Shown piece by piece: positions 13,001 through 24,099 of a stretch of 64,000 nt of DNA (positions within the stretch are counted from its first letter, which is position 1; each line of letters opens with the position of its first letter). The stretch is from Stercorarius parasiticus (taxonomy: Eukaryota; Chordata; Aves; Charadriiformes; Stercorariidae). Under the pieces are notes generated by a model. It was not told where the DNA came from. It did not search any database and worked only from the letters and a program-made list of their open reading frames with translations. Both the position numbers and the translations under genes were made by a program. The stretch covers positions 1 through 64,000 of the forward strand of contig VWZL01002048.1 of assembly GCA_013396915.1 (NCBI GenBank), given 5' to 3'.

Positions 13001-16000
13001 ACCTGGGCCAGCATCACAAACGTCGCACGCATTTTTGTGAGCCTGCTGGTTACTGCAGCCCTGTCTGCTGCTGTCAGAGAGGAGGGCTCCAGGAAAACCT
13101 GAAATTCCTGGGATATTGTCAGCAAAACCTCCATGCTGGACCTACACAGGTCTCTGAAGCTCTCCAGGGAAGGCTATGTGCTGGTTTTCCTGCTCCAGGT
13201 GGCCAGGCCGCAGATCAGAATGGGATAACATGGCAGCTCCAACCAAGGGCTGCAGTTGGACAAGCTCAGCCTACCTGCAAACCTAGTATGGCCAAACCAA
13301 ACTTCTGGACACCAGCGCAAAGCCTGGCCAGCTCAAATGACAGTAAAGTTTCCCCAAAAACTCGAGCAGGTGTTGAATGGTCTTCAGGACAGCGTAGTCC
13401 TCTATCTGGAGAGGAAAGTATGTGGATCCTTCCACAAGCCCCAAGAAACCAGCTGAAGACCTGTCACCTCTACAGGTCTTCCTGAGGTAGTTTCCAAACC
13501 AGCAAAAGTTGCATCAGGGGCAGCAGGAGGAAATACCAGTGATGCAGACACATTAGGGAGGACGAGAGGATTGTTCAGAAGAAGCATTGTCCATCTTACC
13601 TCCTACCAGTCTCTCCCCAGCCATTTGAAATAAAAACAAAACCAAAAAAAAGCCAAGAAACCCACCACCAGCAACAAAAAGCCAAACCCAGTTTGGTTTG
13701 TCTCTACTCCCAGAAGCACCACTGGGCATCAGGCTGTACGGGAGGCAAAGCAGGGAGGGAGAGCGAGCAGAAGGACACCAAATGGTGGGCAGCAGTTAAT
13801 TCCTCCTGCGTTTTGCAACAATCAGTCTATCTCCTGCCCCGAAGACTAGAATATCTGCTCCAAAGACACAAAGCCAAGAGGAGGCAGAGCCTCGGATGGG
13901 CTTTTTGGCACACGACGTGTTTCTTGCAAGAACCATCTCTAGCAGTACGTGGCATGTTTACTTTTAACCTGTGACACAGGCCAGGCCGGCATATGGCCAG
14001 GGTCACCCACCAGCATCCTCCTCCCTGACGGACTGGTTATAACCACGTACACGCTAACACTTTGCCTAGGAGAAAGGGCGAGTGCCCGGACCCAATGGAA
14101 ATGCTTGAAAAGAGCAACTCTATCAATATGGCATCAATTAAAGCTGCCTGGAGACGAGGCAATGGGCTTGCGCTGCCAACGGAGACATGTCGAGGCAGCA
14201 GAGGACAGGGATGCTTGCCAGGCAATGCTGCACTCTCATGCTGCAGGAGAGGAGCCTGTATGAAGCAGAAAGCAGACAAAGGAGGTCATCCTCCCCCTCT
14301 GCTCTGCCCTGGGGAGGCCGCATCTGGAGTGCTGGGTCCAGTTCTGGACTCCCCGGCTCAAGACGGACAGGGAACTGCTGGAAAGGGGACAGCAAAGGGC
14401 TACCAAGATGATGAGGGGACCGGAACATCTCTCTTATGAGGAAAGGCTGAGGGATTTGGGTCTCATCAGTCTGGAAAAAAGAAGACTGAGGGGGGGATCT
14501 CATCAATGGTTATAAATACTTAAAGGGTGGGTGTCAGGAGGAGGGGGCCAGGCTCTTTTCAGTGGTGCCCAGCGACAGGACAAGAGGCAACAGGCACAAA
14601 CGAGCAGAGGAAGTTCCATCTCAACACGAGGAGGAGCTCCTTTCCTTTGAGGGTGGCAGAGCCCTGGCACAGGCTGCCCAGAGAGGTGGTGGAGTCTCCG
14701 TCTCTGGAGACATTCCAAACCCGCCTGGACACGTTCCTGTGCCACCTGCTCTGGGTGACCCTGCTCTGGCAGGGGGTTGGACTAGATGACCTCCAGAGGT
14801 CCCTTCCAACCCCCACCATTCTGTGATTCTGTGACAGCGAAACTGAACGAGAAAGCACAGCACGAGGGCTTTCACCACCTCCCCCTGCAACGCCTGATGT
14901 GATATACCACGAACAGGCTGCCACGACTTGCAGATGAGATGGGTCTTCATCAGGCAGGGCTTGAACTGAGGTTGACCTTGATGAATCGGTGGGATGATCT
15001 GAAGTCAAACAAGATGAACTTCAGGGCAGACACAGGCACAGCAAGGGGGGGCTGGAAATCAAAGGCGCAGTCGCCAAATGGGAGTAATTGGCCTGGTAGA
15101 AAGGGCCAGAGAGAGCGGGGGACGAGGGACGAGAAAGGGATGAGGCTGCCACTGAAGTGAATCCATGCAATGATGATTGCTTTTCCGAAGCAGCTCTCAT
15201 GCTGGGAAGCACATGGTGAGCACATCCAGCAGGAACCGCTCCGGCTCAGAGGCAGGAGTCCCAGCTGGAGAGCTTGGCACAGGGGTCACCTCCTGGGGAC
15301 TGGCATCCCCAGCTGGAGAGGGTCCCGGGAGAGCCCCCAAGGGACAGGTTACAAACCTGGCATGGGGCAAAAGCTAAGGGAGCCAAGTTTATTCCATCTG
15401 GAGGGGGGGGAAGATGTGATAGGAGCCTTTAAGTACAGAAAGATGCTTATGGCTTCCTGTTCTCCACATGCTCTGCCTTCACCAGGGTCCATCACCCATT
15501 CCATCAAGCCCAAGGCACTGGAGATGAAATGCATGCTTGTCTGGATGTCCTGACCCTGCTCCATGCCATGCCAGGCACACACACCAGTCTGTGCCTCCCC
15601 CAGCTGCTGGAGTCACCCCAGCCCTCCAGCACTGCTCCGTGGTATTTAAGCAACTGCTTTTATAAGTGGGTTATGAAAGTAATCCTTGGCAGCCTTTCAG
15701 GCTTTATTTGCACTGTAGCCTGCAGTTCACGTGCTGCCGGCAGGCAGGGGAGCACGGTGACTCACAGGCATGGTGACTAACCCCCCAGCCAGGCTCTGCA
15801 CCCATATTTTCCCCGCTCTTAACTGCTGCATCAGCCCACATACACACTGGGCGCTGCAGAGTCCAGCCCTACCAGTAAGGAGGCTGATTGCTGCCTTTTC
15901 TTGAACGTCAGTGGAGAAAGAGATGTGGATTAACGCTATGCTAGCACCGGCTTGGATGGAAGGATCTGTTGCATCCTCAAATCATCACATCTTGCCATCA

Positions 16001-19000
16001 TGGCATTAGGCTGCTTACCCAGCTACCCGCCCTGCATCTCACGGACAGGCAGGGAGTGAATCCTGTTTCCCAGGCTTGCCCCCCAAAAAGCAGACAATGG
16101 AGGAAGAGGCACTCAGCAAGCCTTGCTCTTAGCCCAACCTTGCCTTTAGGAGCCCAACAGCATCCAAAGCGCATCCAATGCTGTGCATGCAGCAATCACC
16201 CCTCCTGTGCAAAGGCAGCCAGCACAAGACATTTCCCCTCCACAGCAAGGTGCCTCTTCGCACCCCCATCGTGTCCTTTGGGGTCCTGCTCCCAGGAAGG
16301 ACCTCCTGGGTCACAGCCCTTCTGACCCAGCCACAGTCAGCCGGTACAAGCACAGGCTCAGCAAAGCCTTCAGCAGATGGCAGCACTTAGGAAGATATGC
16401 TGGAGATGCTCAAGGAACAGCTAACACCACAAGAGAGGTCAAACTACAGCCTGGATTCAAGCAGTTGGCATCTCCAGGGCAAGGATGAGGGACCCTCACA
16501 CTCGCAGGCACACTGGGTGGCCCGCCAGCCACCCTCAAATCCTTTGCAGAGGTAGCACAGTGATGTGATGCTCCAATGCTGCCCCGTGGATGGGAGTCAG
16601 AGGAACGGGAGGGAGCTGCTCTGGTTCCCACCTGAGAAACCAGCTCTGCAGGAGAGATCCCACCATTGCAGCACTGTGTGAACTACAGCTTCAGGAGTAA
16701 GAGCTGAACCGTCCACAACTCCTGGGCTTGGGAGAGGTTCCTCAGCAGGGTATGGTGTGAGCACATCAGTACAAAACTTCCGAGGGCAGCCAGCAGGTCT
16801 GTGCGGCCAGTGTAGCTCAGCTGGCCTCCTCTCTGCAGTATTTTTCATGCTCATAAAGGCAGCATCACATCAGATGTGTAGTGTGTACAAGGGATCCCTA
16901 CTCCCCAAAGTCAAGGTCTGCAGAAAAACCCTGGAGCCCCCAGCATAAGCATTTTCACCAGCAGTAACTATCTCAGATATACTGACCACTGAAAACCCAG
17001 AGGGCAATCGCTGCTGTGACCCGTGAGCATGAGGAAGGGAGCTACGTGCACATCAGGGAGAAATACATCAGAAAGTCCCTGTTGCCAAGAGCAGAAGCAA
17101 AATAGCAGCGATGTCAAGCCACAATCGCTCTCCTGCTGCAGTTGCTGCCCTGTACCGGGGTCTCCACAGTGGCAGGGCTGTGGAGGGGCAAATGCAAGGA
17201 GATTGGCTTTCCAGGCACATCAGCTCAACCCTCCATCCCGCAAATACGAACCGGGGTCTCTGGGTATAAGGCATCACCCTCAATCTCCTGGAAACGCTCA
17301 TTAGAGAAGTATAATAGACCCACCACAGCTGAGGCCAGCAGGGCCAGGGTGGCAAGCGCAGCAGTAAACCACCAATATATGAGACACCCCCCAAGGAAAA
17401 AAGGGGAGAAAAATAAGCTAACAAGATGCCAAACCAAACAAGGGCCTCGGGAGCAGCCTTGTTTCACTTGCCAACCTCCACAAGCAGAGCAGCTTCCTGC
17501 AACACCTCCTACCCCACCTGCCCATCAGAGACAGCGGCCCACAGATAGCAGGGATTTTCGATTTAATTTAATTATCAACTGCAGTTCAGTTACATGAGGG
17601 AAATGTTGCCGTTCAGCAAGACACACTGTTTTATCTATTGCTCCCTTCACCATGGGCTGGTGGGAGTGGGACACAGGAGGGTTTTGGGACATAAAGGAGG
17701 AGTAGTACGGTTGCTAATGAGAAGTAGATGGTAAACCTTTGCAGGAGGTCTTAGCTGCTGGGCAGGCACCCAAGCTGCTCCCCCTCAACCCAAGGTGCTG
17801 CTTCTCTGCCAGAGAACCCCTCCAAAAGCAATGGGGCCAGGGTCCCAACGCTCCCACAACCTCTCCTGAATCACTTGCCTGCCTGCTGTCCACCTCTGTG
17901 ACCCAAGTTTCCAAAACCCAGCCAGGTGGTTTCACTTTCCCAAGGGTGTTGCTTTTCTGAGACACCAGCCACCCATAACTGACTAAGGAGTATTAGATTT
18001 GGGTGTGCAGCATCCCCCTTCCAGAGAGGACATGGATAAAAATTGGTGCCATTGCAGGAAAAGGCCTGAGGAGTAGATGTCCCTTGAAAACAGCATCTCT
18101 CAGCAACCATTGCCAATTCCTCCACATTTCTGGAGATGTGGCTCTTTCTTGCCCAGTTTTCCAGTACCTCAGCTAAAGATCCAACACTGATGCAGTAACA
18201 AACAACTCATCACCATCCTGTCTTCAGGAGACACCACTCTCCATCCCAAGGCAAATGTGGCTCCAGGGGTGGGATGTGAGCTGTGCAGTGGGGACTGACC
18301 CCAGGAGCTTTCTCACCCCTTGCAATATCAACACCGACACTCACCTGCCAAATAGCTCTTCAGCTTCATGTATCCAACAGCCAGTCGGAGAACGGAGAGT
18401 TTATCAAGCCTGATGCGTACATCTTCGGGGAAGGGTAGCAAGCCAGTCAGCTTGTTCAGCTCCTGGTTGAGTCTGTCTCTATGCCGCTTGGAGGGGTTAG
18501 ACTTCACACCCTCAGGGGGTGGTGGTTTGGGGCTGGAAGAGGCAAAAGAGAGTTTAATCAAACTGTCCTGTCCATCAGGCTCTTTCCAAACCCAGTGTTG
18601 ACTTCAGTGCAGCCACAACAGCAGTAGAACATCAGGTGGCCAAGGGAAGCCCATGTGGCAGCAAGAGCAAGCTCCAGCAAGCCCACATGGAGGAGACATG
18701 GCCATCCCAGCTGGCCTCCTTATGCAGCCTCACGCATGATTTTCTCCAGCTGAAGTGTGGGGCAATCCTCAGAGGAGGCATATCTTAATGTGCAGCCTGG
18801 CTGAGAGAACTCAGCTGGATACTACTGCCTTGCTCCCATCCTTGCTTCCACCACCAAACGCTGGCAGGGAAAGGGACAGCAAGGGCAGAGACCTATAAGC
18901 CATCAGAGCATCTCTTGGAAGTCTGGTTAGACTTTTCCACCCACGCTCTGCTCCGTGTGCCTTTTCTCCTCTTCTTCCTCATCCCATACCTTTCCTACAC

Positions 19001-22000
19001 AGCAGGTCTCTCCCTGGCCATGCTCCACAGGACGTCCTCAGCCATGGCAAGCAGTACCCTGAGTTGCTCAGAGGATTCAGATAGCTGTTCTACTCGCTCA
19101 GGACCTTGGCAACGAGTATGCTAACAAACAGCAAGAATGGAAAGTGGGAAAGGTCCAAAACCATTTGTTTATTTGAATTTATTTCAGTTAGCTTCTTCTG
19201 AGTTTCCTCTGACTGCTCAGAGCCTGAATCCATTGCTTTGCTTAGTAATATTACAAAAGAAACACATGTGAAAGCCAATGACAGCACTTGGACAAAGAGT
19301 GCTACATCGGTTGGTTTAGGGAACAGCACTTAGAAAACAGCAGATCTTTAAAACTTATTTTCTTCCAATCTTCTGATTTCTGATCCTTTCTGATGGGCAT
19401 TTCCAACCTAAACCAACATCTGACACCAAACTTGGGCTCTGAGACCCACTCTCAGTCTGCAGGAGGAGTAGGGGCCACAAGAGCAGCTCTGGTCTGTCTT
19501 AAGCTCACGTGGGGACGTGGCTCCATCAGCTGCAGTTACCACACAAGCTACAACTGAAGTCACAGCCACAGCAGTAAGAGGTTAGTTAATGACGTCAAGT
19601 CTTGGATGTCACCTTGTCTCCTGTGATTTCTAATGCCAGTTTGAATTCTCTGTCTTGAAAAAAAAACCCTCCAGACCCCCACTCTGTATTTTAGATTGCA
19701 TCCCCCAACATGCGACCCATACTGTTTTGATGTAATTTGTCTAACCACAAACTCCCTCTCTGCAGGCATCCTTGCTTCATAAAGCAGTGTCGGGTAACAG
19801 GATCTGCCAGTATTTAGCAGCAATTTAAGCTCTCCCCTCTATTACCACTTTCAAATCTCATCTGGCAGGACCGCTCACGTGTGTGGCAAGAGAGGAAATG
19901 AGTATTAAACAAAATGCAGCGAGATGCCTGTTGAATTGTCATTGCAGAGAGCTACCAAGGGGGCTTCTCAGCACAGATGGAAAATTGGAGCATTTCTCTG
20001 TAAAAGTTCATAGAATCATGAAGTTCAATCAAGAAGTTCAATCATGCTGTTTTGTAACATAAGCATCAGGAGGGATATACCCTGCTTCTCAGAGGGGTCG
20101 GGTACAACTCATCACCAAACTTATCCACACAGGCTGGGCAAGGCAAACCGGCACTGATGCTTTTATGTACTCCATTAGCCAGTGGCTTAAACACTTTTGA
20201 AATAACAGTCACTCATCAAGAAGGAAAAAATTACTCTGTATCTGATTAAAAAAAAAAAGATAAGTGAAAAAAATTAGCCTGAGTTTCCTCAGATACCCTT
20301 TTAAGAAAAAGTCCTCTGCCCACTCACTACACAAATCTAGCCCACAAACAGCCAGAAAGAAGAGAAAATGAGGCTGGAGATGAGCAAGGAGCGCTGCTCT
20401 GTATGGGAGCAGGTAAAATGCAGAGGAGTAAAAGGGTCTCTTGGATAGTCTGGCCAAGCACTGAAGATGCTCTGGCTGTGACACACGGAGTGACAGAGCC
20501 AGCAGCGAAGCACCAGAAGGCTAAAGGAGGACACTCCAGCATCTCTGTCCCTGCAAGTCCCCAGCTGCAGCACACAGGGTGCTTCACGGCCACCCTTGAG
20601 AGGAAGAATGAGGAAGAGTAAAATGGCTCTGGTGATGCCAGGCAGCTCTTTTGGCAGCCCATTTCCATGGGCAAATGCTGCACCCTGTGCCCAGGAGCTC
20701 CCAGGGCCAGAGGCTCCAGCTTGAGGGATACCACAGGGAAATAGCTTCCAGGTGCTCACTGCTGACAAACCTCTTCACTCTCTACCAGGCAGTTATGAAT
20801 CTCCCATGAGAAGAGCCAGGAAAACTGCCAGCCCCCATCACACTCGCCAAAGGAAAGGCATTGGCTTCAGCACAACCACATTATTAGCCACAGAGAATCT
20901 GCAGAGGCGAGAACCGCAGGTAGCATTTCCCCCCCTGCTCACAGAAACCGTGAAGCTTGGTCTAGATGTTTAAAAGCTGTTTAAATTCCCTGCCCTGAGG
21001 GCTGTTTCCATCCACACTGCAGGGCAAAGCTCTGGCATCTCTGCCAGCCCCGGGCACCAAGTGAGGCTGTCCCAGGCAGCGCTGCCACCTGAGCACAAAC
21101 CCCGGCGTTCAACAAAGCAGCTCAACACCCACGCAACAGGCAAGGAAAAGGCAATTTACAGAGGCTTGAGCCCCCATTCTGATTGCAGGAGCCCTAAACG
21201 TAGCAGTCTTAAGAAACGGATGCAGTGCAAAGCTCAGCGCAGCCATGCCACAAAGTTCACAAAGAAGCTGCTGAGAAAAGCTGCTGATCCCAGTGTGCAC
21301 GAGACGGAGCAGAGCAGCAGGGAAAGCGCTGCTCCGAGCGGGGCAAAGGCTGTGCTGCTGCTGCAGTGGTGTTTTTCCCCAGCTGCCCTTTGAACGAGGA
21401 TCCCAGCAGGAAGTTCACCACTTTTGCAAGCTGGCAAATACTGAGGGTTATCACCTATTAACAACAGCTGAGGTTCCCTGGGCTGACATATTGTCTCCTA
21501 ATTTTTATTTTTATTTTTTTTTTAATAAGTAAAAAGCCCTGAGCAAACTGCAGAGGTACTCCTAACCCTATCCTGCCCTCCCCACCTGTCTGGCTGCACA
21601 TCCCACAGCTCCCAGCCCTCTCCCAGCGGGACCCTGCTGCAAGATCTGCCCAGTCACAGAAGAAAATAATCTCTCCTGATTCCCTGCAGTACCAGGGATT
21701 GAGGTCTCCTCTGCTACAAAAAAAACACCTTCTCCCACACCCTGAGCCACACAAACCCAGCAGAAACCCTCAGTCTGGCCACACCACCCCCACCACGGGA
21801 CTGGAATTGCCACTCAAGGGTGAGCAGGAGAAAGGTTTGAGGCAGAGCAACTATGCTTGGCATCTTCACACTTCTTTAAGACTCCCTAATGAACACCTAA
21901 GGGAGGCTCTGGCTCACCTTCTCGCCATAGATTTATAACGTTGGTGCTCCCTTCTGCATCCCAGGCTTGGGCTCAGCTTAACATCTCACCATACTTTTAT

Positions 22001-22769
22001 AACATTGAAGTTCCCTCCTCCATCCCAGGTTTAGGCTCAGCTCATCCGTCTCCCCCGAGTGGTTCCCAGAAACATATATACCTTTATTTCCTATACACCT
22101 GGTAACCTGAGGTCAACCGGCTGATGTGACTTCAGAGCAGGTAAAGGGGGGAGGCACGGGGGTCCCAAAGTCAGGAAACTCCAGCAAAACATTGTGGAGG
22201 CATTATGGAACAGCTATTGAGCATTATGTTAATTAATTATTGAGGAATAGGGGATCTTTTGGCAAATAACAATTGCTGTACATGTGATTTGGGCAGGGAC
22301 TGCAGTGTAAGCCAGCCTGCAACTCAAATAAGGGGACAGCTGAGCACCTCAAACTCCCCAACCAGCTTCCTCACAGGAACGCTGGGGATGCAGGACAATC
22401 ATAAGCGGGATTTTTATTTTTCCTCCAGCGTGCCAGAGCCTACAAAGCATTAGCTCCAATTAACCCTAATTCAAACAGAGCAGCCCAAGCATACCGTCTC
22501 CGTATCTCTTTTGCTTCTTCAACGCCCTCATCAGAGCAGCTTAATGCGGCTTCCCATAACCAGTTTGGCTCTCACAGAGTGGTTCTCTGCCCCGACCCAC
22601 ACACCTGCCTCAGCTTCCTCCACCTCCCCATCGGCTGCAAAGCTGCCGCCCCCGGCTGTTACCGGAGGAAACACCCTCCCCGAGGCACGCCCGACACCCA
22701 CCCCTACCCCCGCCCGCGCTGCACCCACCTCTTCGGCACCGGCTTCTTCCTCTTCCTCCCGGCGTACAT
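982..22769 (-). CDS. AHR2: Aryl hydrocarbon receptor, AHR2/AHR1B type, 5' part (spliced; exons 1-4 of the coding region)
   Basis: Ligand-activated bHLH-PAS transcription factor. Family members bind planar aromatic ligands in the cytoplasm, move to the nucleus, pair with ARNT and bind GCGTG elements in genes such as CYP1A. Coding join on the minus strand: 22769-22729, 18532-18345, 4868-4753, 1071-982, giving 435 nt or 145 residues with consistent phases (2, 1, 0, 0) and GT-AG borders. Residues 1-13 are a short basic start ([13 protein letters not shown]). The bHLH spans about 24-76 with the family signature [12 protein letters not shown] (25-36) and LDKLSVLRL (56-64). A linker covers 77-108, and PAS-A begins near FPEGELLLQ (107-115). 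The proline run before the basic region, GVKSNPSK and the VRIRLDKL segment recall fish and avian AHR2/AHR1B rather than AHR1, whose start is longer. LBD and transactivation exons lie off the left edge. The AHR2 versus AHR1B name is inferred from remembered family traits. Confidence 0.88.
1970..2032 (+). promoter_or_regulatory. Promoter-like cluster: repeated TGACRTSA-type motifs followed by a TATA-like box
   Basis: Within about 40 bp there are TGACATCA (1971), TGACGTGA (1992) and GACGTGAC (2005), arranged as imperfect direct repeats about 13-20 bp apart. TTATAAG follows at about 2026. The order (CREB/ATF-like sites then a TATA-like element) resembles a compact promoter or an LTR U3/R border. 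It points to the plus strand, antisense to the AHR gene. No downstream ORF is convincing. Function is inference only. Confidence 0.3.
2134..2192. repeat. Perfect 14-bp inverted repeat with 31-bp loop (hairpin potential)
   Basis: Left arm TTGTTCCTGACAAA (2134-2147) is exactly complementary to right arm TTTGTCAGGAACAA (2179-2192). Inside the loop AAGAGTC near 2154-2160 can pair with GACTTTT near 2174-2180 with one mismatch, so a longer interrupted stem is possible. It may be a small non-autonomous element remnant or a chance hairpin. Confidence 0.6.
4753..4868 (-). CDS. AHR2: AHR2-like coding exon 3 (linker between bHLH and PAS-A)
   Basis: A 116-nt exon, acceptor ctcactcacag, donor gtatcg. It completes codon 77 (G|CT, Ala) and encodes 38 codons ending [11 protein letters not shown], the conserved lead-in to PAS-A (compare GEFLLQ in human AHR). 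The preceding linker ([20 protein letters not shown] and onward) is poorly conserved in the family, as expected. A second in-frame acceptor 6 nt inside the exon (ctgcag) could give a form two residues shorter. The exon was identified by the FPEG-LLLQ motif, by the phase fit to exons 2 and 4, and by order between them. Confidence 0.85.
10030..10150 (-). mobile_element. CR1 LINE 3'-end fragment
   Basis: The plus strand reads like the reverse complement of a CR1 3' end: a GGTGGGAAGGGA block, then CTCCTAGTCTGTCCCCCTGC, then a match to GCAGGGTCA and AGAGCAGGTTGCACAGGA. The terminal 8-bp repeats are not clear, so the copy is old. It lies in AHR intron 2, in the same orientation as that gene. Confidence 0.65.
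14281..14835 (+). mobile_element. CR1 LINE, 3' part including terminal repeat
   Basis: A 5'-truncated CR1 retrotransposon. It begins inside the reverse-transcriptase 3' region (CCCCTCTGCTCTGCCCTGGG, then GAGTGCTGGGTCCAGTTCTG) and runs through the typical GAGGAAAGGCTGAGGGATTT and GGTTGGACTAGATGACCTCC blocks. It ends with CCATTCTGTGATTCTGTGAC, the CR1-specific terminal repeat. The reading frame is broken. Insertion is antisense to the host AHR intron. Confidence 0.93.
18345..18532 (-). CDS. AHR2: AHR2-like coding exon 2 (bHLH domain)
   Basis: A 188-nt exon with acceptor tcttccag and donor gtgagt. It carries the end of codon 14 to the first base of codon 77. It encodes the whole basic helix-loop-helix: basic region [12 protein letters not shown] (25-36), helix 1 with [12 protein letters not shown], loop PEDVRI, helix 2 [21 protein letters not shown]. 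The DNA-contacting Ser, His and Arg residues of mammalian AHR are all present. Its length matches the mammalian AHR exon 2 length as I remember it. It is the clearest evidence for the gene. Confidence 0.95.
18533..22728 (-). other. AHR2-like intron 1
   Basis: About 4.2 kb between the first coding exon and the bHLH exon. First introns of transcription factor genes often hold enhancers. Here I can point only to a diverged tandem duplication (about 21919-22045), an AT-rich tract near 21499-21532 and a short direct repeat AAGTTCAATCA near 20020-20045. No exon or RNA gene was recognised. Confidence 0.7.
21919..22045. repeat. Diverged two-copy tandem duplication, about 64-bp unit
   Basis: Copy 1 starts near CTCGCCATAG (21921) and copy 2 near CTCACCATAC (21985). 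Both continue with TTTATAAC(G/A)TTG, a CTCCCTTCTGCATCCCAGG-like block and GG(G/C)CTCAGCT. Divergence is visible but order and spacing are kept, so this is an old local duplication in AHR intron 1. Confidence 0.75.
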
Positions 22770-23060
22770 CCCGCCGGCAGCGCTGAGCACCGGGCGNTGC
22801 GCAGGGGATAGCCGCCACCGTGCCCGAAGGGTCACCGTCCCCGTAGGCAGGGCCCACCGTGCCCAGAGGGTCACCGCCCCCAGGGAGCCACCAAATCCTA
22901 GGAAACACCGTGCCCACGGGCCACCCTGCCCAGAGAGCTACTGTGCCCATGGGCCACCGTGCCCAAAGGGCCGCTGTGCCCGAGGAGGCCACTGTGCCCC
23001 AAATGTCACTGTGCTCACAGCTCGCTATGCTTATGGGCCACGGTGCTCGTTAGCCACCGT
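22620..23060 (-). promoter_or_regulatory. Presumed AHR2-like promoter region / GC-rich 5' flank
   Basis: GC-rich DNA with many CpGs surrounds the ATG at 22769 and extends upstream into a minisatellite. No TATA box is obvious near the start codon, fitting the TATA-less promoters common in this family. The transcription start is not identifiable. The unresolved base at 22797 falls here, a mark of difficult sequencing in GC-rich DNA. Confidence 0.45.
22729..22769 (-). CDS. AHR2: AHR2-like coding exon 1 (start codon, residues 1-13 plus two bases of codon 14)
   Basis: The ATG at 22769 opens a 41-nt coding stretch reading [13 protein letters not shown], then AG followed by a gtgggt donor. The lysine/arginine-rich start is typical of AHR proteins and overlaps their bipartite nuclear localisation signal. 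Codon 14 is AG|C, completed by the first base of exon 2 to give Ser. No upstream in-frame ATG with family-like sequence is apparent. The 5' UTR continues to the right into GC-rich DNA, where one base is unresolved (N at 22797), outside the coding part. The upstream border (transcription start) cannot be set from sequence alone. Confidence 0.85.
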
Positions 23061-23107
23061 GTGCAGGGAGGCACCAAGTCCTGGAATCCACCATGTCTAC
23101 GGGCCAC
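22816..23107. repeat. GC-rich degenerate minisatellite, about 17-bp unit, about 16 copies
   Basis: The unit is close to CACCGTGCCCANNGGGC. Good copies can be read at about 22816, 22854, 22908 and 22943; later copies decay to CACTGTGCTCACAGCT-like forms and end near 23107. Because the unit has few stop codons, long ORFs run across it on both strands; these are artefacts. It ends about 50 bp upstream of the AHR start codon, so it may overlap the promoter or 5' UTR. Confidence 0.85.
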
Positions 23108-24099
23108 CTCTTTTTTTCTGCCAAAGATGACCATTTCCAGAGCAGTTTCCGTGCTCCCCTCCTGCTGCAATGCCTGCAGGATAACGTTCACCCACTGGCT
23201 GATGGTGGTGGTCTCCATACATCATGTCCCTTCTGCAGCACACCCGCCAGCCACAGCACCTCCCAGAGCACCCAGGCCCATGTAGCCCCAGAGATGTAGT
23301 CCTACCTGACACCTGCAGCCAGAGAGACAACGCGGAACCAGCGGCACCTGAACTACTGCTCTGTTTCAACATCGAGATGTTTTGCCATGCAGTCGTCGGT
23401 GAAAAACGAAAAACCGAGCAGAAAGATGTAACGAACTCCTCCGTTGGTTGTCCCGATGCATGGAATAAACCTCCCCTTTTTCCTAACCCTGCAGGTAGCC
23501 CTGCGTGCCATGACTATGGGGCTTTGCAAGATAAGCCTCCCCACCTCCCAGAGTCTGATCTCCATGCTGGTCCCCATCCAGGAACAGCCAGCCTCTCGAA
23601 TTTCCTTGCTTTTGCTCTTACACTCAAGAGCCACCTTCAACTGTGTCTGTGAAAACAGGGGTGGCAGAGACAGGCGACCGCGAGCACAAAGGACAGACTG
23701 TTAAAACAGGCACAGAGACATCACAGCTAACCATGGTTTGTTTTTTACTGCAAATTGTTTGTCTTAAAAATCAAGCCTGTTTATATCCCAGTGGGAGGAA
23801 ACCATGGTAAACCATGGGGTTTTTGATGGCTGCGTTGGTAGTATAGGCAGCTACATGCCACGGCACAGAGTGGTGGTACAGTGAGAGGCGACTAGGAAGG
23901 AAGACTGAAGATGAGGAAAGCAAATTTAATACTTCACCTGAGGACTTTCCTGGCCTCCAACTACTTTCATCCCAGGAGGATTCCTCAGCCAGACATGGTT
24001 CCTACATAGTCATACTCTTCCAGGCTTCCCTTGAATCCCCGTAAATGTTTAGCACCGTTTAGCAACGAGTTGCACAGCCCAACCATCACTGCACAAAGT

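Larger units (their letters stand above)
4869..18344 (-). other. AHR2-like intron 2 (about 13.5 kb)
   Basis: The longest intron of the AHR gene seen here. It contains CR1 fragments at about 10030 and 14281, a (GCT)n-like run near 9785-9800 and short poly-A tracts. Several 100-170 codon ORFs (for example near 5243-5740 plus and 12982-13485 plus) lack family motifs and splice logic, so I do not call them genes. I see no other exon. Confidence 0.7.

Noticed and set aside
14527..15008. ORFs of 99-149 codons around 14.5-15.0 kb
   Set aside because: They lie largely in a CR1 LINE 3' end and do not match a complete reverse transcriptase frame.
15250..15330. Repeated CCCAGCTGGAGAG motif
   Set aside because: Two copies about 50 bp apart with unrelated flanks; too short to support a named feature.
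22531..23130. Long ORFs on both strands (153 and 183 codons) near AHR exon 1
   Set aside because: They run through the minisatellite, whose unit has few stops, and include the unresolved base. The true coding part is only the 41-nt exon 1.
23729..23818. Repeated AACCATGG palindromes
   Set aside because: Short (8-10 bp) and few; expected by chance.
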